Below the pieces are notes generated by a model, which ran no database searches, was not told the origin of the DNA, and saw nothing but the letters and a program-made list of their open reading frames with translations. DNA of 64,000 nucleotides from Neoceratodus forsteri (taxonomy: Eukaryota; Chordata; Ceratodontiformes; Ceratodontidae): assembly GCA_016271365.2 (NCBI GenBank), contig CM057456.1, forward strand, positions 607,977,501 to 608,041,500, written 5' to 3'. How positions within the stretch are numbered: position 1 is the stretch's first letter; each line of letters starts with the position of its first letter. Positions 33,121 to 43,225 of the stretch are shown one piece after another. A program made the translations under genes and the position numbers.

Positions 33121-33260
33121 TTTTGAGATAGTGTAATCATAGCCTTATTTGCCTGTGGGAGTGCAGTGCCCTTCGAGCCCTGCACTCCCAGCCCTCCATA
33201 GATGCGTATATGTAGGTTGCTGTTGAAGGACCCTGAACTTTCATTTATAGGACAATAGTG
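33121..33260 (-). repeat. HOR module C3
   Basis: Inverse of C1: CTTATTTGCCTGTGGGAG and CTCCCAGCCCTCCATAG. Confidence 0.75.
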
Positions 33261-34735
33261 ACCAAATTGACAGCATAGCCATCTTATTACCCTCCTAGTG
33301 TACCTGATACAGGAAAGTTTTGTATCCCTGCCAAAATGTAATTCCATACGACTGCAATGCCATTCTGCGCCACAGGTGTGAAAACACATTTTGACTAGGA
33401 TTTGAAAATTTACAACTGTGACATACATGAGGTGGGGTACTAAGAAGTCTGTGTTGAAAATTTGGGGGGTCAAAGTCTTTTAAATTTCCAAAGTTACGAG
33501 CGTGCATAGCAAAAATTGCATCGAATGGTCATAACTTTGCCATTGTTACATATTTTGACCAGATTTTCAACATAGCCTTCATATGACCTCACCTTATGAA
33601 TAATATGCATGTCATTATGCAAATCCCATCCAAAAGGTGAATAGAAACATAGAATTTGATGGCAGATAAGGACCGCTTGGCCCACCTAGTCTGCCCATTT
33701 TCCTACCTAACAGATAAGCTGCAGATCCTAGTTAACCAACAGCTTACTTTCTCCTACCCCCCCCCCACTAGGACTGCCTTATGTCTATCCCATGCATTCT
33801 TGAATTCCCCCACTGTTCTTGACTCCACAACCTCCTCAGGAAGGCTGTTCCATGCATCCACAACCCTCTCCCTGAAAAACTACTTCTCTCACATTACCTC
33901 TGAGCCGTTCCCTCTATCTTCAAATTGTGCCCCCTTGTTCTTGCACATATCTTTTTCTAAAAGATGCTACCCTCTTGGACTTTGTTGATTCCCTTGAGGT
34001 ACTTGAAAGTTTCTATCATGTCCCCTCTCTCCCTTGTTTCCTCAAGGGTATACATATTAAGCTCCTTTAGTCTTTCTTCATATGTCTTCTGGTGCAGACC
34101 CTGCACCATTTTGGTTGCCCTCCTCTTGACAGCCTCCACTCTGTCTATGTCTTTGCAGAGATGGGGTCTCCAGAACTGCACACAGTACTCCAGATGGGGT
34201 CTCACCAACTGTCTGTAAAGAGGGATAGCCACTTCCTGTTTTCTACTATTGATGCCTCTTCCTATGCATCCCAGTATCCCCCAGCCTTCCTTACTGCCTT
34301 CTCACATTGCTTGCCCACCTTTAGGTCATCTGTTATAATTACCCCCAGGTCCCTTTCCATTTTTACTGTTGTCAGTATCTCACCCCTTATTGTGTACTCA
34401 TCCCCTGGGTTTTTGTTTCCCATATGCATTACCTTGCACTTCTCTGCATTGAATCTGAGCTGCCATACATTTGACCATTCCTCCAACCTTGCCAAGTACC
34501 TTCTTATCCTTTCCACTCCATCTTGTGTATCAACCCTGTTGTAGATCTTTGTGAATTTGCCAAGTGACTGCAAAACTCACTTTTCTGGCAGGAGTTGCAT
34601 AACAGCACCCTCATTTTTCAATTGGAGGGGTCTCAAAAAGGGTATGTTGAAAATTTGGTAGCAAAATATGTAAAAATGACAAAGTTATACACCAAAGTTG
34701 AAAATCCCATTGAAATACATTAATTTCCTATATGA
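33261..34735 (-). repeat. HOR module A4, split by CR1
   Basis: Sequence before 33643 (CAACATAGCCTTCATATGACC, then CATCCAAAAGGTGAAT) continues after 34551 (GTGAATTTGCCAAGTGACTG, then CTCACTTTTCTGGCAGG), restoring a normal A dyad once the CR1 is removed. Confidence 0.85.
33643..34550 (-). mobile_element. CR1-type LINE, 5'-truncated, with 6-bp target duplication
   Basis: GTGAAT flanks the insert at 33637-33642 and 34551-34556. The 3' end TCTATGTTTCT matches the CR1 at 8248. Coding remnants on the minus strand include VWQLRFNAEKCKVMHMGN, DLGVIITDDLKVGKQCEKA, LVRPHLEYCVQFWRPHLC and DMIETFKYLKGINKVQEG. One frameshift lies near 34250. The 5' truncation falls just after the FADD region of the reverse transcriptase. 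Confidence 0.92.
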
Positions 34736-35205
34736 AAAAAAATATTGTTTTATGAGTCGTCACGAAATAAGATCTTTTTTGTATGATGCCAATATAAGAA
34801 AATAATTTCAGTGTTAAAAAAACACATTTTAAGGCATTTCTCAAGCAGTAAAGTGCAGAATGCAGTTAAGGGGGTCCCGATAAGCAAGCTACATGTGTTG
34901 GTTCCTCCCCAGAATATCATTTTTGGGGTTTTCCAAATTTGAATTTTTCAGGCAAAACTTAAAACAAGATGGTGGACATACAAAAAAGGATTTTCCTCAA
35001 CTGAAAAAGGATGTCATATGAAAAAAGAATTATTTTTTTGTTTCATACAGCTATCTTTTAGTGTTTACTGAGCATGCTCAGAAATGATTTTTTCACATTT
35101 TTAAAATGCAATAACTTAAAAATGGCTTATTATTTTTTCACCAGACTAGCAAAAGGCACATCTATGGGCTAGTCCCTTTCTGTCCCAAGAATTTCAGACC
35201 ACAGC

Positions 35206-37151
35206 CAGGATTCACATAGGGAGTGCAAACTGGGCCAAAGGTTTGCACTGCACTTCCCGGCTGCACTGGTGTGCAATGGATATATACACTGTCAGATAGC
35301 CCAGTGGGCTATCTGACTGTGAATAGGGGTCTAGTGGGGGCAGTACTAACCCAGGAAAAGCAGTGGAATATCTAGTAGTGCTGCCACCACAGCCAACCTG
35401 GAAAATGGCCCCGCAGCCAATAGCACTCAGGCGCTAAAGTGCTATGCACTGACAGAGACATGCAAATGAGCTCATTGGGCATGCAAGGAGCTAGTGGCTA
35501 TTAGCATGCCCATCATGGGTTAATTTGCATGCCATTAGTGCGGCCCCCCCCAGCCCAAGCACCACACAGCCACATTCCCCCAAAGTGTAGTGCTGCCCAC
35601 CCCCACCTTTATCGTGAGCCGTATTGTAAAAAACAAAAAAAAGATTTTTCCATGGTGTAGTGGTCCCACCCTGTCCCCAATCACCCAATTACCAACCCAG
35701 TAATAAAATAACAAAAGGTATTTCCATAGTGTAGTGGTCCCTCCCCTTCCTCAATCACCCAATCACCCACCCATTAATAAAAGACATTTTGCCAGCCCAG
35801 TGGCACTGAGGCACCTGCCTTACATCGCCCACACCAGCGACCCAAGTACAGGAGCAAGCTTGGGGTGCTGGGGGTCAGACGAGGGAGGAGAGGATCAAGT
35901 ATCCAGAGGACAGCTCTCCTCTCCTGGGGGGGGAGGGGGACTCTGACTCATAGTGTCAGTAGCTCCTAGTGGAGACTAGAAGCACAACACCTGGTAGTCT
36001 CATAGAAAGGAGATGCCGTCAGCAGACATCCTGCATTCAGGCACAGGAATGCACCCACCATGCATTGGATGTCATTGCACATCCGCCTTTGGGGAGGCCA
36101 GTAAAGCAGAAACACTCCGGTGCCCAAGATGATGATGACAGTCCCCAGGGACTGGCCCACATCCCCAACACCAGACCCAACCTGACCGGCTCTCCCAGAT
36201 CCTCTCTCCTCTGTCTCAGGGCCATGGTGGGAGCGGGATCCTGTCCCCGATTTCCCAGTTGGGGGGGTGTCAGGCAGGGCAGTAGGAGCCAGTGGAGTGG
36301 GGTCTTGCCAAAGGGAGATCCTGGAAACCAGTGACCGGAGGGAAAAAGAGTCTAAAAAAAAAAAAGAAGAGAAATGTTTTCCATAGTGTCAACCAATGGG
36401 CTCATAGTGTATTCTGTAAGCTGTTATTGGCAGTTCAGTTGGTGGGCAGCCATGGAGGTGTGAGGAGGGCTGTGCTGCTTGCTGATCGGCAGCCATGCTG
36501 GGGTGGGGGGAGTGGGGTGGTTGGTCATTATCATAGTGGGTTGGGGGTTGGGGGGACCATTACACTATGGAAAAAACATATGTTGCTAACAGATGGGTGA
36601 TCGGGCAATCGGGGATTAGTGTGAGACCCTACACTATGGAAAAAAATTATTTTATTAATGGGTGGGCGATCGGGCAATTAGGGATGGGGAAGGACCACTA
36701 CACTATGGAAATACCCTTTGTTTCTCATTACCAGGTGGGTAATCGGGTGATCAGGGACAGGAAGGGACCACCACACTATGGATACATATTATTTTTCTTA
36801 ACAGGTGGGAGCTCAGGGGATTGGGGACCAGGGAGAGGGGTGGGAGCCCACAGTATCTTGGCCAACCACTACAGTTGCCTGGATTACTGTCAGGTTTTTT
36901 TCGGCAGTAATTTGCTCTATGCAAGGACCTTCGCAAAGGACCTTGCATGGAGCAAATCTTTTGTGAATCGGATTGTGGAGATATGCAGGTCCCCACCCCC
37001 TCATTTGAATTGTGGCCCACCTCACTACTTTGCCCAGGTGCAAACCCAGTTTGCGGGGGCAATCTGGGCTTTGTGAATACCTACTATTCACAAAGCCCAG
37101 TTTGCCTCAGGCAACCCAGGTTTGTGCCTGGGCAAAGCTTTGTGAATCCTG
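35206..37151. mobile_element. Foldback element FB2 (1.95 kb) with iterated arms
   Basis: Ends CAGGATTCACA (35206-35216) and TGTGAATCCTG (37141-37151) are an exact 11-bp inverted repeat. Arms carry units of about 80 bases with CCATAGTGTAGTGGTCCC on the left and ACACTATGGAAA on the right (at 35650, 35722, 36562, 36636, 36704 and 36775). Additional palindromes are at 36909-36958 and 37066-37099 (GGGCTTTGTGAATA / TATTCACAAAGCCC). A SINE sits in the left arm. No transposase. Confidence 0.8.
35791..36365 (+). mobile_element. tRNA-derived SINE, copy 3, inside FB2
   Basis: The head GCCAGCCCAGTGGCACTGAG resembles copies 1 and 2. The body word AGGATCAAGTATCCAGAGGA parallels AGGATCGAGCATCCTGTGGA of copy 1, and CCAGTGACCGG precedes the A-tail in both. 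Flanks AAAGACATTTT and AGAAATGTTTT look like a decayed target duplication. Confidence 0.75.
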
Positions 37152-37494
37152 CCCCAACATTCCAAACTGTCTGGACTGTAGGCATGTTCAAAGAAAAATC
37201 AGAGTAAAGTCAATGAGCATAAAAATGCTTTTTTCACCTCTCTCAAACTCGGAAACTGCATATCCGACCAGATTGTAACTTGCCACATCCAGAGATCTAG
37301 CATGGGTGACAATGTATGTGAAATTGCATGCAAATTCATTTAACATTTGCAAAGTTATTAAAGTGCAAAATTTCAAGTTTAATATTGATGTGCCTACTCA
37401 ACCCTAACTATAGGGGCACAACTGAACCCCTAAAATATATTCATGGCAAAAAAATTAATTAATGCTTCAGTTAGGGTTCCAGAGACAAAAGTTT

Positions 37495-37790
37495 GGAAAT
37501 GTGTTAGAGTTTCGAACCCTAACACCCCACCCTACACGCAGCAACAGGCATGGGGTGTGTGCCTTGCGATTGTCAGCCCTAATGCTCACCCCATTCCATA
37601 AGCAAATAAGTTGAGATAAGTACACAATAGGAGAATGGGGTGAGCATTAGGGCTGACAATCCCAAGGCACACACACATCCACACCTGTTGCTGAGTGCAG
37701 GGTGGGTGTGGGGTGTTAGAGTTGGAAACTCTGACACCACATTTCCAAACTTTTGTCGCTGGAACCCTACCTGATGCACTAATTTTTTTT
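37495..37790 (-). repeat. HOR module B3 palindrome
   Basis: Centre near 37615 (GCTCACCCCATTC / GAATGGGGTGAGC). The asymmetric loop is the reverse complement of that in B1 and B2, proving inverse orientation. Confidence 0.85.
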
Positions 37791-37925
37791 TTTTTGCTAA
37801 GAATTGCCTTACTTTTTGAGATAGTATAATCATAGCCTTATTTGCTTGTGGGAGCACAGTGGCTTCTGGACCCTGTGCTCCAATCCCTCCTTAGATGCAT
37901 ACATGTATGTTGCCATGTAAGCATT
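37791..37925 (-). repeat. HOR module C4
   Basis: Inverse of C1 (TTTTTGAGATAGTATAATCA, CTTATTTGCTTGTGGGAGCA). Confidence 0.75.
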
Positions 37926-38480
37926 TCAGCCAAAACACCAACCAAATTACCAGTATAGCACTGTTATTACCCTACCTCATGAATGCTGGGCTATGAATTT
38001 TCAAATCTCCTCCAAAACATTATTCCACACCACCGCAACATCATTTCATACCACAGATCAGAAAACACATTTCAACCAGGATTGACAGAAAAATGACAGC
38101 TGTCACATTCATGCAGTGATGTAAAAAAATGTCAACATTGAAACTTTGGGGTGAAAATATTTAAAATTACTGAAGGTGCGAGCAAGCATAGTTAAATGTA
38201 AACGCATGTGCATGACTTTGCCATTTTTACATAATTTGACCCCAAATTTTCAACATAGCCTTCTTATGACCCCACCTCATGAACAAAGGCAGTGAACACT
38301 TTCAAATCACATCTGAAAAATAATTTCATCAAGCAACTGCAAAATCGCTTTTCAGGACAGATTTGCGAAATACCAGTGACATTATCCACAAGGTAGGGTC
38401 CCCAAAAGGCCATGTTGAAAATTTGGTGTCAAAATATGCAAAAATGGCCAAGTTATGCAGCAAAGTTGAAAACCCCATTG
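37926..38480 (-). repeat. HOR module A5
   Basis: Dyads near 38040 and 38335; hallmark GACCCCACCTCATGAACAAA at about 38268. Confidence 0.8.
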
Positions 38481-38720
38481 AAATACATTGAATCACATTT
38501 ACCTTAGTTTCTCATATTGCAGACGCCTGTTCCGGCAACAGGACGTGTCTTCCATGGAAGAGTGGCTTTTCAGAGTGGCACCTGCACAGGTGAGTGAGGG
38601 TGTGTGGGGGGTGCCGGGTGGTGGGTATTGAGTGGGATGTGGGGTTGGGAGGTCACAGGGACCATTTAATGTTTTTTACAAGTAAAAAAATCCAAACATC
38701 TATGGACCATTTTCTTTAGT
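38481..38720 (-). repeat. HOR module D, inverse
   Basis: CCTTAGTTTCTCATATTG, CCTGTTCCGGCAACAGGAC and CAGGTGAGTGAGGGTGTGTG are complements of words in D at 25.7-25.96 kb. Confidence 0.8.
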
Positions 38721-39470
38721 TCAGCATGACATCAATTGGAGGGTGGGGGTGCCACTGCACACCAGGGAATGGGGAAACAAGTAAGGGGGACTGCGATCTG
38801 AGGGTGGGGGGGTGCCACTAGACACCAGGGAAACTACGGAAACAGTGATGCTAAGGTTGCTAATGTTGTATGCCTAAACCATGGATGTGGACTTGCTTTA
38901 GCAGCTGGTACTGACTCCCACTTTGGTAGTGGCTCAGGTCCAAGTTTGTTTAAAAATGTTGGATGTTTAGGAACAGAATATAATTTAGAATCATGTCCAG
39001 GCAGCATTTTGGCAGGAAATGAGAACTCTACTTCAAATGCTGCTGGGGTGATTTGTTTAAATGGTAGGTTGCTTCATATATAATTTACATTCCATAAGCA
39101 TTTAAAAGAGGAATTAAGTAAAATTTGATATTCTAAGGGACTACATTAACAGTTTTGTGATATAATTTCCATGAATTCCTTTTTTTAAAAAATCTTAAAA
39201 GTTTCAAACTGAGACTCTAAAATTCTGCTCCTTGAGTGTGTGATTGTGATCTCGTGGGGTGGGACAACATATTTTATTTCCATCCTCACTAACAAAACCA
39301 AATTAGTCTTTTTTATGGAAAAGAAAAATGATCAGAGGGTAGGAGGTTGCCACAACACAAGGGAAAAAATGGGGCCAGTGATTGGAGGGTTGGTGGTACC
39401 ACTAGACACCAGGGTAACCATGGGAATGGCAATCAGAGGGTGGGGTGCCACTAGACACCAAGGAAAGGAT
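38721..39470 (-). repeat. HOR module E, inverse, interrupted
   Basis: GGTGCCACTAGACACCAGGG and variants occur at about 38748, 38812, 39395 and 39443. Non-repetitive sequence at 38850-39230 interrupts the series. Confidence 0.75.
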
Positions 39471-40284
39471 TTTCCATCACCAAAAAGGATCCTTTTCATG
39501 GCTTGTAATATGAAAAATAATTATTTTTGCATCACGAGTCACGAAAAAAGATTTATAATGTTAAAAAGACTTCAAGAACATTTCTGCAACAGATAAGTGC
39601 AGAATGTAACTGAGGGGGTCACGATAAGCAGGCTACATCTGTTGGTTTCTACTAAAGACATCATTTTTTTGAGTTATTTAATTTTTTTTCTCTCGCTAAC
39701 TGAAAAATGAAATGGCAGCCACATGAAAAAAGACATCCCATTTGAGACAAAGGATCACTCATTTGTAAAAAAGGATTACTCATTTGCAACGAACAATCCC
39801 TTTTCGAGGCTGGCTTCTACAGTAACTGCTCCCATTAAAAATAATGGGGAATTTAAAAATGTAATAACTTTGGAACAGATCAATGTTTTTCACCAAATCT
39901 TTAAAAGGCACATCTGAGACCCAAGATCTTTGTACCCTAATGATTTCAGACAAAACTCCCAAGCTGTTATTGTGCTGCAGCATGACAAAGAATTTAAAAA
40001 AATAAATTAATTTTCACATTTTTTGACACTCCGTGTCTCCAAACCCACACATCCAACTGGAACGAAACTTGCCACATCCCGAGATCTTTGGTACTTGATG
40101 GCATATGCTAAATGTCATGCAAATCACTTGAAGGGTTGCTAAGTTATTAAAGAGCAAAATTTGAGTTTAATATAGAAGTAAAGACTGAACCCTAACTAAA
40201 GGGGTGTGGTCACGCCCCTATAATTCAATGCAAAAAGGTGTGTTGAGGAACCAGTTAGGGTTCAACTTCAAGCAATAAAAATAG
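39471..40284 (-). repeat. HOR module F, uninterrupted copy
   Basis: Contains GGGGTCACGATAAGCAGGCT, TTTTTCACCAAATC, AAAAGGCACATCTGAGACCC, ACTTGCCACATCCCGAGATC, GTTATTAAAGAGCAAAATTT and CTGAACCCTAACTAAAGGGG in order. Confidence 0.75.
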
Positions 40285-41745
40285 GGAAAAGTGGTGTTAG
40301 GGTTTCCAACCCTAACTCCCCATCCTCCCCAGCAGCAAAAGGACAAGAACACAAAAGCAACCACAGACAGACATCATCAAGTAAAACAAACAACGCACAG
40401 CTACTGTGAGATGAAACCAAAGATATCCATCATAAGGGTTTATTGCTTTTGTAGCCCTGGGCACACAGGGAAACTACAAAACATACACACCAACTTCTAG
40501 CTGAAGATAGAAGTCTAGCAAGTAAGGAATCGATCTGGTTGCAGAAGTACACAGCCCAGAGGGCCCTGCGCTTCTGTGTGGCTACAAATGCAGATACACA
40601 GGATCCTTCAAGCCCTGCCCCACCCCATATACCCTCTTGTGGCTGCTGAAGCACAGGCCCCTGTCTGCAGTCCCAAATACAAATCTATGATACCCAAACT
40701 ACAACACTGTGTATGACTGCAGAAGTGCTTCTGCAGCCACAGATCAACATACACAGTGTAAAACATTTACAGTCAGTTGTGGCTGCAGAAGCATATGCCT
40801 CTGTGGGGTCTGTACTTCTGCAGCTGAAAATGCAGATTCACATCGCATAACATACACAGCCACTTCTGAAGTCACACTGTAAGGTTTCTAAACAGCACTG
40901 ATACAGTGTCTTTCTAAAGTGTAGTGTGTTGTATGTATAAAGGTACCAGATAATTGCTACTGCATTCATGTAATCTGGAAACAGTTGTATGTTGTAGTAG
41001 ATAGTAAATAGATAGAGAACTGTATCCTCATTCATGCAGATATAGGTATCATAGGTATTTTAGGTACTATACAAGCCAATTGAGCTCTAGGCCCATTAGA
41101 AGATTACCTTTTACACAAAGTGGTAGCCCTTGATTCGTATTTCTTTACAGTAAATTTATAATCTTGTTTTAAATGCAGACATATAACTGCTGCCAATAAC
41201 CTTGGATGGTAACCCATTCCATAAACTGACAACCCTTTGACTATGCCATCCAGCTCTTTAGTTACACTAATTTCTCCCTTAAACTGTAAAATATGAGCTC
41301 TAGTGCTATATACCTGTTCACAAAGTTCCAATCCAAGGCACTCCCATATATACAGATCTACTGCAGTTAACCCATCCTCATAGCACACTTGTTCAATACC
41401 AGAGATCATCTTTATCTCCCTTCACTGAACTCTCTCCAGAGCCTCTATTTCAGATCTAGTAATAGGGTACCAAAACTGGAAGCAGTACTCCAGGGAACAG
41501 AACAGGGGCAACACAACCTCTCTCTCTCTCTCCCTTCCTTTGGGACCTGCATGAACAGATCCATCTGACTGCAGAAGTGCAGGTCCCTCTGATCCCTGTC
41601 CTTCTGTGTGTCTGTGTGGCTGCAGATGCAGATGTGAAGGGCCCTGCATCAATTGAGGAGTCTGTCTGGCTACAGATTAGCAGGGTACTCCAGGCCTTGT
41701 GCTTCCATGTGGCTACAGTTATAGACACAAATAGCCCTTCCTATG
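40285..41745 (-). repeat. HOR half B and iterated C' units, split by a LINE
   Basis: After TTAGGGTTTCCAACCCTAAC (about 40297) come repeated words such as CTGCAGAAG, GCTTCTGCAG and CTTCTGTGTGGCTAC at 40530-40860 and again at 41560-41740. These recall the C module (CCCTGCGCTTC against GCACAGGGCCC) in an iterated form. The LINE fragment at 41040-41530 separates the two parts. Confidence 0.5.
41040..41530 (-). pseudogene. LINE (CR1/L2 group) C-terminal fragment
   Basis: The minus strand reads VVLPLFCSLEYCFQFWYP and SEIEALERVQ, the LEYxxQFW...IExLERVQ signature of CR1/L2 reverse transcriptase tails, then ISGIEQVCYEDGLTAVDLY, which fits the SYEERLxxLxLY block. The next 80 residues (QFKGEISVTKELDGIVKG and onward) are open but do not match the CR1 tails elsewhere in the window. 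A stop follows ERVQ. Boundaries are approximate. Confidence 0.65.
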
Positions 41746-42195
41746 TAACTTTGTTTTTTTTTCAGTTTTTTACCCCAAATTTTCAACATAATTTATTTCA
41801 TGACCAAAGCTCATGAACCAGTCAGGTGGAATTTTTAAAATCCTGCCTGAAAGGTTATTTTGTAGAACATCTATGAAATAACCTTCCAGGACAGATCTGA
41901 AAAATGTGATCTTCCTGGTTCATGAGGTGTGGTCAGAAAAAGGCCATGCTGAAAATCTGAGGTAAAAATCTTTTAATATGTCCTTGTTATAAACAAAAGT
42001 TGTTTTTCTATACAAAGACAATGTTCTTTCATGATCAGATTTTCTTCTATTGTGTGGTCTCATGAAAGAAGATCATGAAAGAAGAATCTGACCTCACAAA
42101 AGAAGAAATTCTTACATGAACTTCGTCTGATACGAAAGAAGATTGTGAAACAACAGATCTCACAAAAGAAAAATTTCTCCTTATGTAGCCCACTC
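41746..42195 (-). repeat. HOR modules A6 and G
   Basis: A6 has its dyad near 41864 (CCTGAAAGGTTATTTT / AAATAACCTTCCAGG). G (42015-42190) has iterated ATGAAAGAAGATCATGAAAG words, also present at 59.95-60.43 kb. Confidence 0.7.
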
Positions 42196-42759
42196 CTTTC
42201 CCAGTGTCTAGGGATATGAATGATGGTAATTATCCATGGGGAGCTGGCAACTGCAGCAGACACTTTTGCAGGAATACAGGGCCAGATCAAGCCTTAGGGG
42301 GTTCTGGGACACTCATAACTCAGGTGGCCATGGAAAGTGCCCAACTTTTCATACCAAAATGTTTTATTTTGCGCAACATTTTCTGAGCATATTGTTTATT
42401 ATAGTTTTAGTTTATTAATCTTAACAACCCCTACATGGGGCGACAACCCCCGTTATTCACAGGTACAACACGCTATTGCACTCACCCTATCATGTTACAT
42501 ATGAAGGCTGGGATCTGGGGGCCACCAGGCCCCAGAAGCTCTGGGGGGGGTCTAGATGCTCTGTGGTGAGTTTGGGGGCTTTTATTTAAGACAAAACATT
42601 TGTTAGGTCTTACAAACTTCAGCCTCACCAGCTGCTTAAAGGGACACTGAAACCCCTTAGGCCTCAATGTGTAAGAAAATAAATAAATAATGCATTTTGA
42701 TTGCTCACATTCTATAGGGACTGTTAATGCAGCTGGTAGTTTTATCCAGATCTCTTTTT
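42196..42759. other. No recognised gene
   Basis: Contains CAGGGCCAGATCAAG at 42277, which resembles a hAT end but lacks a convincing partner, and a segment at 42530-42575 (AAGCTCTGGGGGGGGTCTAG) with a diverged copy at about 44102. Confidence 0.4.
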
Positions 42760-43225
42760 TTGGTTTTAGTCACTTACCTTTTTTGGTTTTTAATCACATC
42801 CCTTTTTTGTTTTTTATTCAAATCCCTTTTTTGTGTTTTATTCACGTCCTTTTTTGTGTTTTATTCACATAGCTTTTTTGTTTTTTATTCGCATCCTTTT
42901 TTGTGTTTTATTCACATTCCTTTTTTAATTTTTATTCACATCCATTTTTTGTGTTTTATTTACATCCCTTTTTCGTTTTTTTATTCACATACCTTTTTGT
43001 GTTTTATTCACATTCCTTTGTTTTTTATTCACATCCTTTCTTGTGTTTTATTCGCATCCCTTTTTTGTGTTTTATTCACATCCCTTTTATGTTTTTTTCA
43101 CATCCTATTTTGTATTTTATTCACGTTCCTTTTTTTTTTTTTATTTACATCCTTTTTTAATTTTTATTCACATCCTTGTTTGTGTTTTATTCACATACCT
43201 TTTTTGGTTTTTATTCACATCCCTT
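42760..43225 (+). repeat. 24-bp minisatellite, about 19 copies
   Basis: Units are 23-25 bases of the type TTTTGTGTTTTATTCACATC. The 24-base period keeps one frame open for about 200 codons, giving a Phe/His/Ile-rich repeat peptide of FVFYSHPF type. I regard this as a by-product of the repeat, not a gene. Confidence 0.9.

Larger units (their letters stand above)
34736..37494 (-). repeat. HOR module F, split by foldback FB2
   Basis: The distal part (34736-35205) contains GGGGTCCCGATAAGCA(A)GCTAC and TTTTTCACCAGACTAGCAAA. The proximal part (37152-37494) contains CTTGCCACATCCAGAGATCT and GTTATTAAAGTGCAAAATTT. The uninterrupted F at 39480-40280 and the related copy at 60.1-60.8 kb have both parts adjacent. 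Confidence 0.75.
32930..42195 (-). repeat. Higher-order repeat array, minus orientation (three units)
   Basis: Read on the minus strand from 42.2 kb down, the modules are: G-A6-C'-B(half)-F, then E-D-A5-C4-B3-F, then A4-C3-B(half). This is the same cyclic order as the plus-oriented array. Three insertions interrupt it: a LINE in C', foldback FB2 in F, and a CR1 in A4. Confidence 0.7.

Noticed and set aside
24409..40330. Interstitial telomere sequence
   Set aside because: TTAGGG and CCCTAA occur singly within palindromic module B and module F, not as tandem hexamers.
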